Position numbers and translations under genes: made by a program
Source of the DNA: Actinomycetota bacterium
GTDB taxonomy: Bacteria; Actinomycetota; Acidimicrobiia; Acidimicrobiales; Aldehydirespiratoraceae
Length of the DNA: 21,730 nucleotides
Reading direction: 5' to 3'
Assembly (NCBI GenBank): GCA_012271125.1
Contig: JAAXHB010000018.1
Span: 1-21,730, forward strand
Notes under the pieces: generated by a model
What the model was told of the DNA's origin: nothing
What the model saw: the letters and a program-made list of their open reading frames with translations, nothing else
Database searches by the model: none
Shown: positions 6,982-14,758 of the stretch, one piece after another
Layout: the number at the start of each line of letters is the position of its first letter
Numbering within the stretch: position 1 is the stretch's first letter

Positions 6982-8121
6982 TTGTATCGACTAGAGGGAG
7001 TTGTCAAGCACTATCGGTGGGGTTCAACTACCGCTCTACCTGAGCTGCTAGGGGTTGAGTCGGATGGCAAGCCTTGGGCGGAAATCTGGTTCGGTTCGCA
7101 CCCATCATCTCCGTCAAAGCTCATCGATGCTGACCCAGATGCGATCAAGCAATTTGCTGAGCTGCCCTTCATGGTCAAGCTCCTCGCTGCCGCGGAGCCG
7201 CTGTCGCTTCAGGTTCACCCCAATGCGCAACAAGCTAAGGATGGCTATGAACGCGAAAACATAGCCGGTATTGCTTTGGATGACCCGGCTCGCATCTTTG
7301 TTGATCCTCACCCAAAGCCTGAGCTCATTGTCGCTCTCGACACATTTGAAGCTCTGTGCGGATTTCGCAACCTCATCGACTCAGCTTCTCTGCTTGAGTC
7401 GCTGGCTATTCCCCAACTTGCCTGGATGACCGCATCATTACAAGACGCTTCCCCCGATCCCCAAAGCACTACCTCACCTGACACTCAAAGCGTTGCCTCA
7501 TCTGACGCCTTACATGCACTCATCTCTCAAATAATGCACCTAGACAAAAACACCATTACAAACGCCCTCAAAGCTCTCGCTGAACTCAACCCACAAACCT
7601 TCCCCTCTGCACACCCCGCCTCTGGCAACTCCACCTCTGGCAACTTCGCTGCCGCTGTAGATCTCGCTCAGCGTTACCCAAACGATCCAGCTGTGCTTGT
7701 CGCACTCCTTATGAACCATGTGACTCTCGCTCCTGGAGAGGCGCTGTTTTTGGACGCAGGTATGGCTCACTGCTATCTCCGCGGAACAGTGTTAGAAGTA
7801 TTGACTAATTCCGACAATGTCATCCGCGGTGGCCTCACCACCAAACACGTCGCCCCTGAAATTTTCTGCGAACACATCGCCACCAATACAGAGCCCCTTG
7901 ACATCCTCACCGAGCCCTATTCGACAAAGCATTTCTCCGTAACCCGTATTGACCCACAAGTCGGTCAAGTCGAGCTCAAAACGACAATTCTCCTATGCGC
8001 ACAAGGTACGGCTGTAATCGACAACATCTCGCTTCACAAAGGCGAAGCCGCCTGGATCCCCGCCCACGCGTCATTAGTCACGTCCGGCACCGGCACTCTG
8101 TTTCATGTCACCACTTCCTAA
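6982..8121 (+). CDS. manA: Mannose-6-phosphate isomerase, class I
   Basis: A cytoplasmic zinc enzyme that converts fructose-6-phosphate to mannose-6-phosphate, feeding manB. Zinc ligands of type I isomerases are in place: Gln77 and His79 in LSLQVHPN, Glu114 in PKPELIVAL, and the His in the GMAHCYLRG motif. This is followed by the conserved LTNSDNVIRGGLT block, which carries the catalytic Arg region. The length of 379 residues is near normal. Two low-complexity loops are present: SPD/QS repeats at about residues 157-176 (24-bp units from 7450) and an SGN repeat at about 213-222 (15-bp units from 7618). The start is taken as TTG 6982, because AGAAGAG at 6968-6974 sits at good spacing and the N-terminal YRLEGVVKHYRWGS motif follows directly. 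Confidence 0.92.
   Translation: MYRLEGVVKHYRWGSTTALPELLGVESDGKPWAEIWFGSHPSSPSKLIDADPDAIKQFAELPFMVKLLAAAEPLSLQVHPNAQQAKDGYERENIAGIALDDPARIFVDPHPKPELIVALDTFEALCGFRNLIDSASLLESLAIPQLAWMTASLQDASPDPQSTTSPDTQSVASSDALHALISQIMHLDKNTITNALKALAELNPQTFPSAHPASGNSTSGNFAAAVDLAQRYPNDPAVLVALLMNHVTLAPGEALFLDAGMAHCYLRGTVLEVLTNSDNVIRGGLTTKHVAPEIFCEHIATNTEPLDILTEPYSTKHFSVTRIDPQVGQVELKTTILLCAQGTAVIDNISLHKGEAAWIPAHASLVTSGTGTLFHVTTS
7450..7509. repeat. 24-bp in-frame repeats within manA
   Basis: The units at 7450-7473 and 7474-7497, and a half unit at 7498-7509, encode SPDPQSTT, SPDTQSVA and SSDA. They fall in a loop of the isomerase rather than in its conserved core. Confidence 0.7.
7618..7647. repeat. 15-bp tandem duplication within manA
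   Basis: The unit gcctctggcaactcc at 7618-7632 is repeated as acctctggcaacttc at 7633-7647. In frame it gives ASGNS then TSGNF. Confidence 0.75.
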
Positions 8122-8287
8122 CCATCATCACCCCTCCCACCACCATCTCATCTCCCCACCTCCTTGCCCTACCCCACCTTCCCACACCCACCACCTAGCC
8201 ATCCTCCCCCTCTCCACCACCTTCTCGTCTCTCCACCGCCTAACCCCGCCACCGCATTTTGCGCTTTAGCTGTCACACTTTTAGCCG
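8122..8287. other. Pyrimidine-rich manA-ahcY intergenic tract
   Basis: From about 8122 to 8258 the + strand is almost entirely C, T and A, with recurrent ccacc, ctccc and tctccacc words and very few G residues. No gene, hairpin terminator or riboswitch-like fold is visible. The only part with ordinary composition is 8259-8287, next to the ahcY start, which lacks an obvious Shine-Dalgarno sequence. Confidence 0.7.
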
Positions 8288-9718
8288 ATGAATGACTTTC
8301 AGGTAGCAGACCTTTCCCTAGCGGAGTTTGGGCGTGTCGAAATCCGCCTAGCCGAAAACGAAATGCCCGGACTCATGGCACTGCGAGCCAAATACACCGA
8401 CACTCAACCCCTTAAAGGTGCTCGTATCGCCGGCTCTCTTCACATGACCGTTCAAACCGCGGTTCTTATCGAAACCTTGACCGCTCTGGGTGCACAGGTG
8501 CGCTGGGCGAGCTGCAACATTTTCTCAACTCAAGATCATGCCGCCGCTGCTGTAGCGGTTGGCGCAAACGGCACAGCTGATGCTCCCCAAGGCGTGCCAG
8601 TGTTCGCTTGGAAAGGCGAAACCCTTGCCGAGTACTGGTGGGCAACCACGCAAATTTTCACATGGCCCAACAATGAGTCCCCGAATCTGATCTTGGACGA
8701 CGGCGGTGATGCTACCCTGTTCATCCACAAGGGTCTCCAATACGAACGCTCCGGCCAAATCCCACAACCCACTGCCGACGACTCAGAAGAATGGCAGGCC
8801 TTCCTAAACCAGCTTCACGAAATCACCAAAACTGATCCCCAGTTTTTCTCACGAATTGCGCCGACGATCAAAGGCGTCACTGAAGAAACCACCACCGGCG
8901 TTCACCGGCTCAAACAAATGCTCGAAGCCGGCAAGTTGCTGTTCCCGGCGATAAACGTCAACGACTCCGTCACCAAGTCCAAGTTCGACAACCTCTATGG
9001 CTGTCGCCATTCGCTGCTCGATGGCATCAACCGTGCCACCGATGTAATGATCGGAGGCAAAGTCGCCGTCGTTTGCGGTTTCGGCGACGTCGGCAAGGGT
9101 TGCGCCGAGGCGCTTCGAGGACAAGGCGCACGAGTAATCGTCACTGAAATTGATCCGATATGTGCGCTGCAAGCCGCCATGTCCGGCTTTGAGGTGAACA
9201 CGCTCGAAGCCGTCGTCGAAACCGGCGACATTTTCATCACCGCCACAGGAAGCACCGGCGTCATCCTCGCCGGACACATGACAAAAATGAAGCATCAGGC
9301 AATCGTCGGTAACATCGGCCATTTCGACAACGAGATCGACATGGCAGGTCTTAACGCCATGTCCGATGTGCAGCGCATCAACATCAAACCACAGGTTGAC
9401 GAATACCTATTCGGCGACGGACACTCCGTAATCGTGCTATCCGAAGGCCGGCTACTGAATCTCGGTAACGCCACCGGACATCCCAGCTTTGTGATGTCAT
9501 GCAGCTTCACCAACCAGGTTCTGGCGCTGATCCAGCTCCACCAAGCCGAACAGTTACCGATTGATGTGACAACGCTTTCACGAGCACTTGACGAAGAAGT
9601 CGCCCGTCTACACCTTGATGCCCTAGGAGTGCGCCTAACCCACCTGACCCCAGAACAAGCTAAATACCTAGATATTCCCCAAGACGGCCCCTTCAAAAGC
9701 GACGACTACCGCTACTAG
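8288..9718 (+). CDS. ahcY: S-adenosylhomocysteine hydrolase
   Basis: This cytoplasmic NAD-dependent enzyme splits S-adenosylhomocysteine into adenosine and homocysteine, removing the inhibitory product of SAM-dependent methylation. The 476-residue protein shows the family throughout: an N-terminal AGSLHMTVQTAVLIETL segment, the Lys and Asp catalytic pair in SKFDNLYGCRHS, the NAD-binding Rossmann motif GFGDVGKG at 264-271, and the conserved C-terminal tail ending KSDDYRY. The length is normal and there is no sign of frameshift or insertion. It lies downstream of the mannose genes, as sahH does of manA in several actinobacteria. The long pyrimidine-rich gap suggests its own promoter. Confidence 0.96.
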   Translation: MNDFQVADLSLAEFGRVEIRLAENEMPGLMALRAKYTDTQPLKGARIAGSLHMTVQTAVLIETLTALGAQVRWASCNIFSTQDHAAAAVAVGANGTADAPQGVPVFAWKGETLAEYWWATTQIFTWPNNESPNLILDDGGDATLFIHKGLQYERSGQIPQPTADDSEEWQAFLNQLHEITKTDPQFFSRIAPTIKGVTEETTTGVHRLKQMLEAGKLLFPAINVNDSVTKSKFDNLYGCRHSLLDGINRATDVMIGGKVAVVCGFGDVGKGCAEALRGQGARVIVTEIDPICALQAAMSGFEVNTLEAVVETGDIFITATGSTGVILAGHMTKMKHQAIVGNIGHFDNEIDMAGLNAMSDVQRINIKPQVDEYLFGDGHSVIVLSEGRLLNLGNATGHPSFVMSCSFTNQVLALIQLHQAEQLPIDVTTLSRALDEEVARLHLDALGVRLTHLTPEQAKYLDIPQDGPFKSDDYRY

Positions 9719-9754
9719 CCAAACTCAACACCAAGCTCCACCTAGTTCAATAAT

Positions 9755-9797
9755 CATTCGGCTCAATATCCATTCGACTCAATATCAATTCGAAAGG
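9755..9797. repeat. 16-bp tandem repeats in the leader of the LLM oxidoreductase gene
   Basis: The unit cattcggctcaatatc at 9755-9770 is repeated with one mismatch at 9771-9786. A third partial copy (aattcg) runs into the ribosome binding site gaaagga. A diverged half copy precedes at about 9746-9754. The unit length is not a multiple of three, as expected outside coding DNA. Confidence 0.8.
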
Positions 9798-9804
9798 AAC
9801 ACCC

Positions 9805-10677
9805 ATGTCAGATGTAACCCGCTCCCTGTGGGCGGCACCCGAAACCCTTGACGCACCAGCGCTCGCAGACCTTGCCCGACGCTGCGAAGAGCTCGGCTAT
9901 AGGCGTCTATGGCTAGGGGAGACCTTTGGACGTGACCCCTTTGCTCAGGCAGCCCACCTAGGTGCTGCCACGACCACGCTCGGCATTGCTACCGGTATCG
10001 CCAACGTCTACAACCGCCACCCAGGCGTGATGAAGCAAGGCGCATACACCATCGCTGAGCAAACCTCAGGGCGTTTCACGCTTGGGCTTGGCGTGTCGAG
10101 CCCCGTCATTGTCAACAAATTTCGTGGCTTGGACTATGACAAGCCGCTCAGCTACATGCGCTCATACCTTGACGCCATGGACGAAGCTCGCTACATCTCT
10201 GTGCCGCCCGAAAATCCGCCACCGGTTCTGCTCGCCGCACTGGGACCAAAGATGCTTGAGCTAGCAGCAGAGCAAACTCAAGGCGCGCATCCCTACAACG
10301 TCACCCCTGAGCACACCGCCTTTGCCCGCGAGGTCATGGGCCCCGATGCTGAACTTGCTGTTGAGCAGAAGGTACTACTGTCACAAGACCCTGAGCTGGC
10401 GCGTGCCACCGGTGCCAAGGTCATGAAGTTTTACGCCGCCGCTCCGGGATATCGAAACTGTTGGAAACGTCTCGGCTTCAGCGACGACGACATTGACAAC
10501 ATGGAACCACGCTTTGTAGACGCTATGGTCGCCTGGGGTGACGTTGACACCATCGAGGCACGCTTACAGGCTCACGCCGACGCCGGTGCCACCGAAGTCT
10601 GTGTTCAACCGCTACACCCAGAGCTAGGCGTTGCTCAAATCGATGACGACGCCATGAAAGCCTTTGCTCCTAGCTGA
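9805..10677 (+). CDS. LLM-class (luciferase-like) F420-dependent oxidoreductase
   Basis: The 290-residue protein is a TIM-barrel flavin/F420 oxidoreductase of the bacterial luciferase-like superfamily. Seen directly are the LARRCEELGYRRLWLGE strand-helix start, the TTTLGIATGIANVYNRHP segment, the SGRFTLGLGVSSP block that contacts the cofactor phosphate, and a C-terminal DAGATEVCVQPLHP barrel strand. The sequence resembles the short F420-dependent subfamily common in mycobacteria and their relatives. The substrate cannot be predicted. ATG 9805 is supported by gaaagga at 9791-9797. The gene stands between ahcY and comF with its own repeat-bearing leader, so it is probably a separate unit. Use of F420 rather than FMN is inferred from the subfamily. 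Confidence 0.85.
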   Translation: MSDVTRSLWAAPETLDAPALADLARRCEELGYRRLWLGETFGRDPFAQAAHLGAATTTLGIATGIANVYNRHPGVMKQGAYTIAEQTSGRFTLGLGVSSPVIVNKFRGLDYDKPLSYMRSYLDAMDEARYISVPPENPPPVLLAALGPKMLELAAEQTQGAHPYNVTPEHTAFAREVMGPDAELAVEQKVLLSQDPELARATGAKVMKFYAAAPGYRNCWKRLGFSDDDIDNMEPRFVDAMVAWGDVDTIEARLQAHADAGATEVCVQPLHPELGVAQIDDDAMKAFAPS

Positions 10678-10716
10678 ACAACCTAACAATAAACAATATG
10701 TAACCACAAGCACATC

Positions 10717-10725
10717 TGATATGAT
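10717..10725 (+). promoter_or_regulatory. Extended -10 promoter, predicted leaderless start of comF
   Basis: TG-a-TATGAT is a full extended -10 motif (TATGAT at 10720-10725, 5 of 6 to TATAAT). The ATG at 10732 lies 7 bases after the hexamer, where transcription would begin, and there is no Shine-Dalgarno sequence. This predicts a leaderless mRNA, which is common in actinobacteria. No good -35 is present. Confidence 0.5.
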
Positions 10726-10731
10726 GTGAAA

Positions 10732-11412
10732 ATGAATAATAGTGTTCATTTCAACACGGGTCTGGCTGGTCTGTGGGCGTGTTGGCCTCATGTTGGCGAC
10801 GCAGCCGAACTGATTTGTAGTCTCAAATACACACACGACACCATTGCTCTCACTCCTATAGCCGATGCCATGGCACACCTAGTGAACGACCGTCGACGTT
10901 CACTAGAACAGGAACCAGTTCTTACATGGATTCCTTGCACCCCTAGGCGACGTAAGAACCGCGGCTTTGACCAGGCCGAACTTCTAGCCCGCGCAACTGC
11001 GCGACGCACCAAGTGTCGGCCACGACCATTGCTGCGCCGCCAGGACGCCGCTTCACAGACCACAAGAAATATTCGCGGGCGTCGTGAAGGTCCACAACTC
11101 ATGTTGCGTACATCTTTAAGTTCGTCGAGCAAATCCGTGCCCCACACCGTTGTCGTGATCGACGACGTCTACACAACCGGTGCCACTATGCGCTCTGCTG
11201 CCGACCTGCTTCTAACCGCTGGAATCCATGCGGTCTACGGACTGGTTGCCACGGCTGCGCCTAACGAAGGCCTGCTCTGGACGTCATATGGAAACTCGCC
11301 CCTGCCAGCCAGTCAGAATTCGCGCCAAGTTGCCGCAGTCTTACCAAGATCTGTTCCGGCCAAAATCTGCTCAGGCCAAAATCTGCTCCGGCATCCGCAT
11401 AGTGCCGCGTAA
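10732..11412 (+). CDS. comF: ComF family phosphoribosyltransferase-like protein
   Basis: ComF proteins are PRTase-fold proteins linked to DNA uptake and recombination in other bacteria. The 226-residue product contains the ComF hallmark IPCTPRRRKNRGFDQAELLAR and the PRPP-binding loop VVVIDDVYTTGAT at about residues 140-152. The N-terminal four-cysteine zinc finger of classic ComF is absent: the protein begins near the segment AAELICSLKY, which normally follows the finger. The last 45 or so residues look unlike the family. They include a 16-bp tandem duplication (11358-11389) whose length is not a multiple of three, so the frame of the extreme tail differs from the frame before the duplication. 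ATG 10732 is preferred over the in-frame GTG 10726 because of the leaderless promoter signal. The gene is next to hpf and secA, as in other actinobacteria. Confidence 0.85.
   Translation: MNNSVHFNTGLAGLWACWPHVGDAAELICSLKYTHDTIALTPIADAMAHLVNDRRRSLEQEPVLTWIPCTPRRRKNRGFDQAELLARATARRTKCRPRPLLRRQDAASQTTRNIRGRREGPQLMLRTSLSSSSKSVPHTVVVIDDVYTTGATMRSAADLLLTAGIHAVYGLVATAAPNEGLLWTSYGNSPLPASQNSRQVAAVLPRSVPAKICSGQNLLRHPHSAA
11358..11389. repeat. 16-bp tandem duplication in the comF 3' end
   Basis: ggccaaaatctgctca at 11358-11373 is repeated at 11374-11389 with one mismatch at its last base. It lies 24 bases before the comF stop codon, beyond the conserved domain. Confidence 0.85.
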
Positions 11413-11455
11413 CCTAAGCCTGTCCAAATCCACGAATTCTCTAAGGAGTCACTAA

Positions 11456-11800
11456 GTGGAAGTTTCAGTCAGCAGCCCGCACATAAACCTGCCGGAGCAA
11501 ATTGAAAAAACTGCCCGCACCAAGATTGGCAAACTCGGGCGCTTGATGCCAGACCTTGAAACGGCTGTTGTGCGTTTCAAAGAGGCACGCAACCCACGCA
11601 TCTCCAAATCGCAAACTTGTGAGGTGACCTTGTCGGGTAAGGGGCACAACCTGCGCTGCAAGGTCAGTGCTAGCGACCAACTCGGTGCGCTCGACCTAGC
11701 TGTCGACAAGCTTGAACGTCAGATTCGCAAGCTGAGCACTCGCCTCCAGCGAAATCGCCGTGGTGGACGCAAGACCATCCGCACCGCCGAAGACGAATAG
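11456..11800 (+). CDS. hpf: Short-form ribosome hibernation promoting factor / ribosome-associated inhibitor
   Basis: HPF/RaiA proteins bind the decoding region of the 30S subunit in stationary phase and silence ribosomes. The 114-residue product has the N-terminal fold: VSVSSPHINLPEQIEKTARTKIGKL, then the basic second helix with DLAVDKLERQIRKL and a highly basic end (RLQRNRRGGRK). It ends there. It lacks the C-terminal dimerisation domain of the long-form HPF seen in most actinobacteria and firmicutes, so it resembles the short gamma-proteobacterial type. GTG 11456 is fixed by the strong AAGGAG at 11443-11448, with 7-base spacing. The gene lies between comF and secA, the usual place for the actinobacterial hpf. 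Confidence 0.88.
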   Translation: MEVSVSSPHINLPEQIEKTARTKIGKLGRLMPDLETAVVRFKEARNPRISKSQTCEVTLSGKGHNLRCKVSASDQLGALDLAVDKLERQIRKLSTRLQRNRRGGRKTIRTAEDE

Positions 11801-11945
11801 TTCGTTCGTTGTTACCGATGCCGTTGCTCATGTTGTCGTCAATGCCGGCATCGTTGTTGTCGTCATCAATACCATCGTCAATGCCGTCAATGTCGTTGTC
11901 GTCGTTGTTGCTGTCATCATCATCGTCGCCACTACTTGTTGACAG
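11801..11945. repeat. Trinucleotide-like low-complexity tract between hpf and secA
   Basis: About 130 bases are built from gtt, gtc, atc and gcc triplets (for example gttgttgtcgtcatc), with a near period of three. No gene is credible here: the + frame gives a Val/Ile run, and the - strand gives an Asp/Asn/Gly run reminiscent of repeat proteins. No hairpin terminator was seen. A TTGACA at 11939-11944 lies just before secA, but no -10 follows before the start codon. Confidence 0.7.
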
Positions 11946-11959
11946 TTTGGTAGTCGCTA

Positions 11960-14710
11960 GTGCTTAAGAAGCTGCTGCGCTCTGGAGAGGGACGCAAGCT
12001 CAAGGCATTGGAGTCCTTGGTTCCTGACATCAACGCTCTTGAATCTGAACTGTCCGCCATTGACGACGACGCCTTGATCGCCCGCACCACCGACATGCGC
12101 TCACGCCTCGACAAGGGCGAAGACCTTGACGACATGCTCATCGAAGCCTTTGCCGTGGTGCGTGAAGCGGCTTGGCGGGTTCTAGGACAACGTCATTACG
12201 ACGTTCAACTCGTCGGGGGAGCAGCGCTGCACCTTGGCTGGGTTGCTGAAATGAAAACCGGTGAGGGCAAAACGCTCACATCGACCTTGCCTGTTTATTT
12301 AAACGGTGTCGCCGGCAAGGGTGTTCATGTCGTCACCGTCAACGATTACCTCGCGAGCCGTGACGCCGAATGGATGGGTCGCCTTTACAAATGGCTGGGT
12401 CTGACTGTTGGCCTAGTCGTGCCTGGTGGCAGTCGAGACGCTGCGTTCAAACGTTCCCAATACGACTGCGACATCACCTACGGCACTAATAACGAGCTCG
12501 GCTTTGACTATTTGCGAGACAACATGGCAATGCGTGCCGAAGCCCGGGTCCAGAGGGGGCACCACTACTGCCTAGTGGACGAGGTTGACTCGATTCTCAT
12601 TGATGAGGCACGAACGCCGCTGATTATCAGCGGCCAAGTCGCTGACGCCGCCAAGCTTTATGTCCGCTTCGCTGGTATTGCTCGAAATCTGCGCCGTGAC
12701 GTCCACTACGAAGTCGACGAAGAGAAACGTTCTGTGGCACCCCTTGAGGAGGGTGTCCACGCAGTCGAAGCTGAGTTTGGCCTTGACAATCTCTATGACG
12801 ACGTTTCTCACAACCTGATTCATCAGCTGCAGGCGGCGTTGCGTGCCAAGGAGTTGTACCGCAAAGACCGTGACTACATCATTGACAAGAATCAGGTCAA
12901 GATCGTCGATGAGTTCACTGGCCGAGTGCTTGAAGGCAGACGATGGTCAGATGGCATTCATCAAGCTGTTGAAGCCAAAGAGGGTGTCACTATCAAGGAA
13001 GAGAATCAGACTCTGGCGACGGTCACCTTGCAGAACTATTACCGCCTTTATGACCGCCTTGCCGGAATGACCGGCACCGCCCAGACCGAGGCAAGCGAGC
13101 TTGTGTCTACCTATGGGCTGCATGTTGTGAGCGTGCCAACGCATCGCCCGCTGATTCGCGAGGATCAAGCTGATCTGATTTACAAGACCGAGGATGCCAA
13201 GTTCGGTGCTTGCGTGGCTGACATTCGAGAGCGTTACAAGCGTGGTCAGCCGGTGCTAGTCGGTACGGTGTCGGTGGAGAAGTCTGAGAAGTTGTCTCGT
13301 CTACTTGAGCGTGAAGGCGTAGCTCACGAGGTGTTAAACGCCAAGCAGCATCATCGTGAAGCTGAGATTGTCACCCAGGCCGGCCGTCTTGGAGCGGTGA
13401 CAGTGGCAACGAACATGGCAGGCCGTGGCGTCGACATTCTCTTGGGCGGCAACCCTGAGGGTTTGGCTGCCAAAGACTTGCGAGCCGAAGGTTTAGATGC
13501 GGCAACGCCGGAGGGTACGGCTCGTTTTTCTGAACTGGTCGCCAAGCATCAAGTTCACACCGATGCCGAGCGTGAGCAAGTGCTTGAGCAAGGCGGCCTG
13601 TATGTGCTTGGCACTGAACGTCATGAGAGTCGTCGCATTGATAATCAGTTGCGCGGTCGTTCCGGTCGTCAAGGCGACCCTGGTGAGAGTCGTTTTTATC
13701 TGTCTTTGGAAGATGATTTAATGCGCTTGTTTGCTACGGGTGCCATGAACTGGGTCATGGAAAAAGCGTTGCCTGATGATGTCCCCATTGAGGCAAACAT
13801 GGTCACCAAAGCCATCGAGCGGGCGCAAAACACCGTCGAGCAGCGAAACGCCGAAACCCGCAAGAACGTCCTCAAATACGACGAGGTCATGGACGCTCAA
13901 CGCAAGGTCATCTACAAGCGGCGTTCACAGATTCTCGACGGTGCCGACTTGCGCGCCGAAGCGCTGGAACATCTTGAGTCGGCGATTTCTGAAATCGTTG
14001 ACGTCCACTGCGAGAGCGAGCACAGCGAAGAATGGGATATTGACGGGTTGTGCAGCGAGATTGCGACCTTGTGGCCTGGTGGAGTAGGGGAGTCAAGCGA
14101 CGACCTACTGGAGTCTGCTCACTCGGCTGAAGGACTTGTGGCAACCCTTACAGAAGCCGGCATCGCTCATTACGAGCAGCGTGAGGCTGAGCTGGGTTCA
14201 GAAGTCATACGTCAAGTTGAGCGTCAGGTGTTGTTGCAAATCCTTGACCAACGCTGGATCGCGCATCTCAAGGAAATGGACTTGTTGCGTGAGGGCATTC
14301 ACCTGCGGGCTATGGGTCAAAAAGATCCAGCCACTGAATGGCAGCGTGAAGGCTTTGACATGTTTCAACAGCTCATGGCTGGCATTGCCAAGGACTTTGT
14401 GCGCTATGTGATGCATGTGCGCGCCGAAGCCGAGCAAACCTCACAGCAGCGTCTTGCCACACAGCAGCGTTTTGTAGGCGTCAACGCTGCCAAGACCGAC
14501 GTCATCGCAAGTGCCGGTGCTGCTAGCACTAACGGCTCAACGCCAGTCGTCACTCCTCAGACAACACCACGCCAAAATCAGCCACGCAACCGGACTCCGG
14601 TTGTGAAAACAGACAATGAACGTGTCGGGCGTAATGACCCGTGCACTTGCGGAAGTGGCAAAAAATACAAGCAGTGTCACGGTAGGCCAGGCGTCCTCGC
14701 CGAAGCCTGA
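11960..14710 (+). CDS. secA: Preprotein translocase ATPase SecA
   Basis: SecA is the motor that drives unfolded preproteins through SecYEG. The 916-residue product is full length. It has the N-terminal LLRSGEGRKLKALE helix, Walker A GEGKT at 101-105, Walker B with DEVD at 207-210, the preprotein-binding and second nucleotide-binding domains (NMAGRGVDILLGG; RIDNQLRGRSGRQGDPG) and a C-terminal zinc tail with Cys895, Cys897, Cys906 and His907. The C-terminal linker at about 830-885 is Gln/Thr/Pro-rich, as usual. GTG 11960 is chosen because the conserved MLKKLLRSGEG start follows directly. The zinc tail marks it as the canonical SecA1, since SecA2 proteins usually lack it. Confidence 0.97.
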   Translation: MLKKLLRSGEGRKLKALESLVPDINALESELSAIDDDALIARTTDMRSRLDKGEDLDDMLIEAFAVVREAAWRVLGQRHYDVQLVGGAALHLGWVAEMKTGEGKTLTSTLPVYLNGVAGKGVHVVTVNDYLASRDAEWMGRLYKWLGLTVGLVVPGGSRDAAFKRSQYDCDITYGTNNELGFDYLRDNMAMRAEARVQRGHHYCLVDEVDSILIDEARTPLIISGQVADAAKLYVRFAGIARNLRRDVHYEVDEEKRSVAPLEEGVHAVEAEFGLDNLYDDVSHNLIHQLQAALRAKELYRKDRDYIIDKNQVKIVDEFTGRVLEGRRWSDGIHQAVEAKEGVTIKEENQTLATVTLQNYYRLYDRLAGMTGTAQTEASELVSTYGLHVVSVPTHRPLIREDQADLIYKTEDAKFGACVADIRERYKRGQPVLVGTVSVEKSEKLSRLLEREGVAHEVLNAKQHHREAEIVTQAGRLGAVTVATNMAGRGVDILLGGNPEGLAAKDLRAEGLDAATPEGTARFSELVAKHQVHTDAEREQVLEQGGLYVLGTERHESRRIDNQLRGRSGRQGDPGESRFYLSLEDDLMRLFATGAMNWVMEKALPDDVPIEANMVTKAIERAQNTVEQRNAETRKNVLKYDEVMDAQRKVIYKRRSQILDGADLRAEALEHLESAISEIVDVHCESEHSEEWDIDGLCSEIATLWPGGVGESSDDLLESAHSAEGLVATLTEAGIAHYEQREAELGSEVIRQVERQVLLQILDQRWIAHLKEMDLLREGIHLRAMGQKDPATEWQREGFDMFQQLMAGIAKDFVRYVMHVRAEAEQTSQQRLATQQRFVGVNAAKTDVIASAGAASTNGSTPVVTPQTTPRQNQPRNRTPVVKTDNERVGRNDPCTCGSGKKYKQCHGRPGVLAEA

Positions 14711-14758
14711 CCGCTTCGGTTCGAGCCCCAACCGCTCCGAGCGTCCTAGTCGCGTATC

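Noticed and set aside
8122..8287. SAH riboswitch upstream of ahcY
   Set aside because: The leader is nearly free of G on the coding strand and cannot form the G-rich conserved core of that riboswitch.
11760..11942. Plus-strand 60-codon frame rich in Val and Ile, resembling a small membrane peptide
   Set aside because: It begins inside hpf in another frame and its composition comes from the triplet-periodic tract. There is no ribosome binding site.
11939..11944. Perfect TTGACA as a secA promoter -35
   Set aside because: A -10 at 16-19 bases would fall inside secA after its conserved first residues, and no good hexamer is there.
14700..14719. Hairpin ccgaagc-n6-gcttcgg at the secA stop as a terminator
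   Set aside because: The stem is only 7 bp, overlaps the last codons of secA, has no T tract, and prfB follows closely in the same direction.
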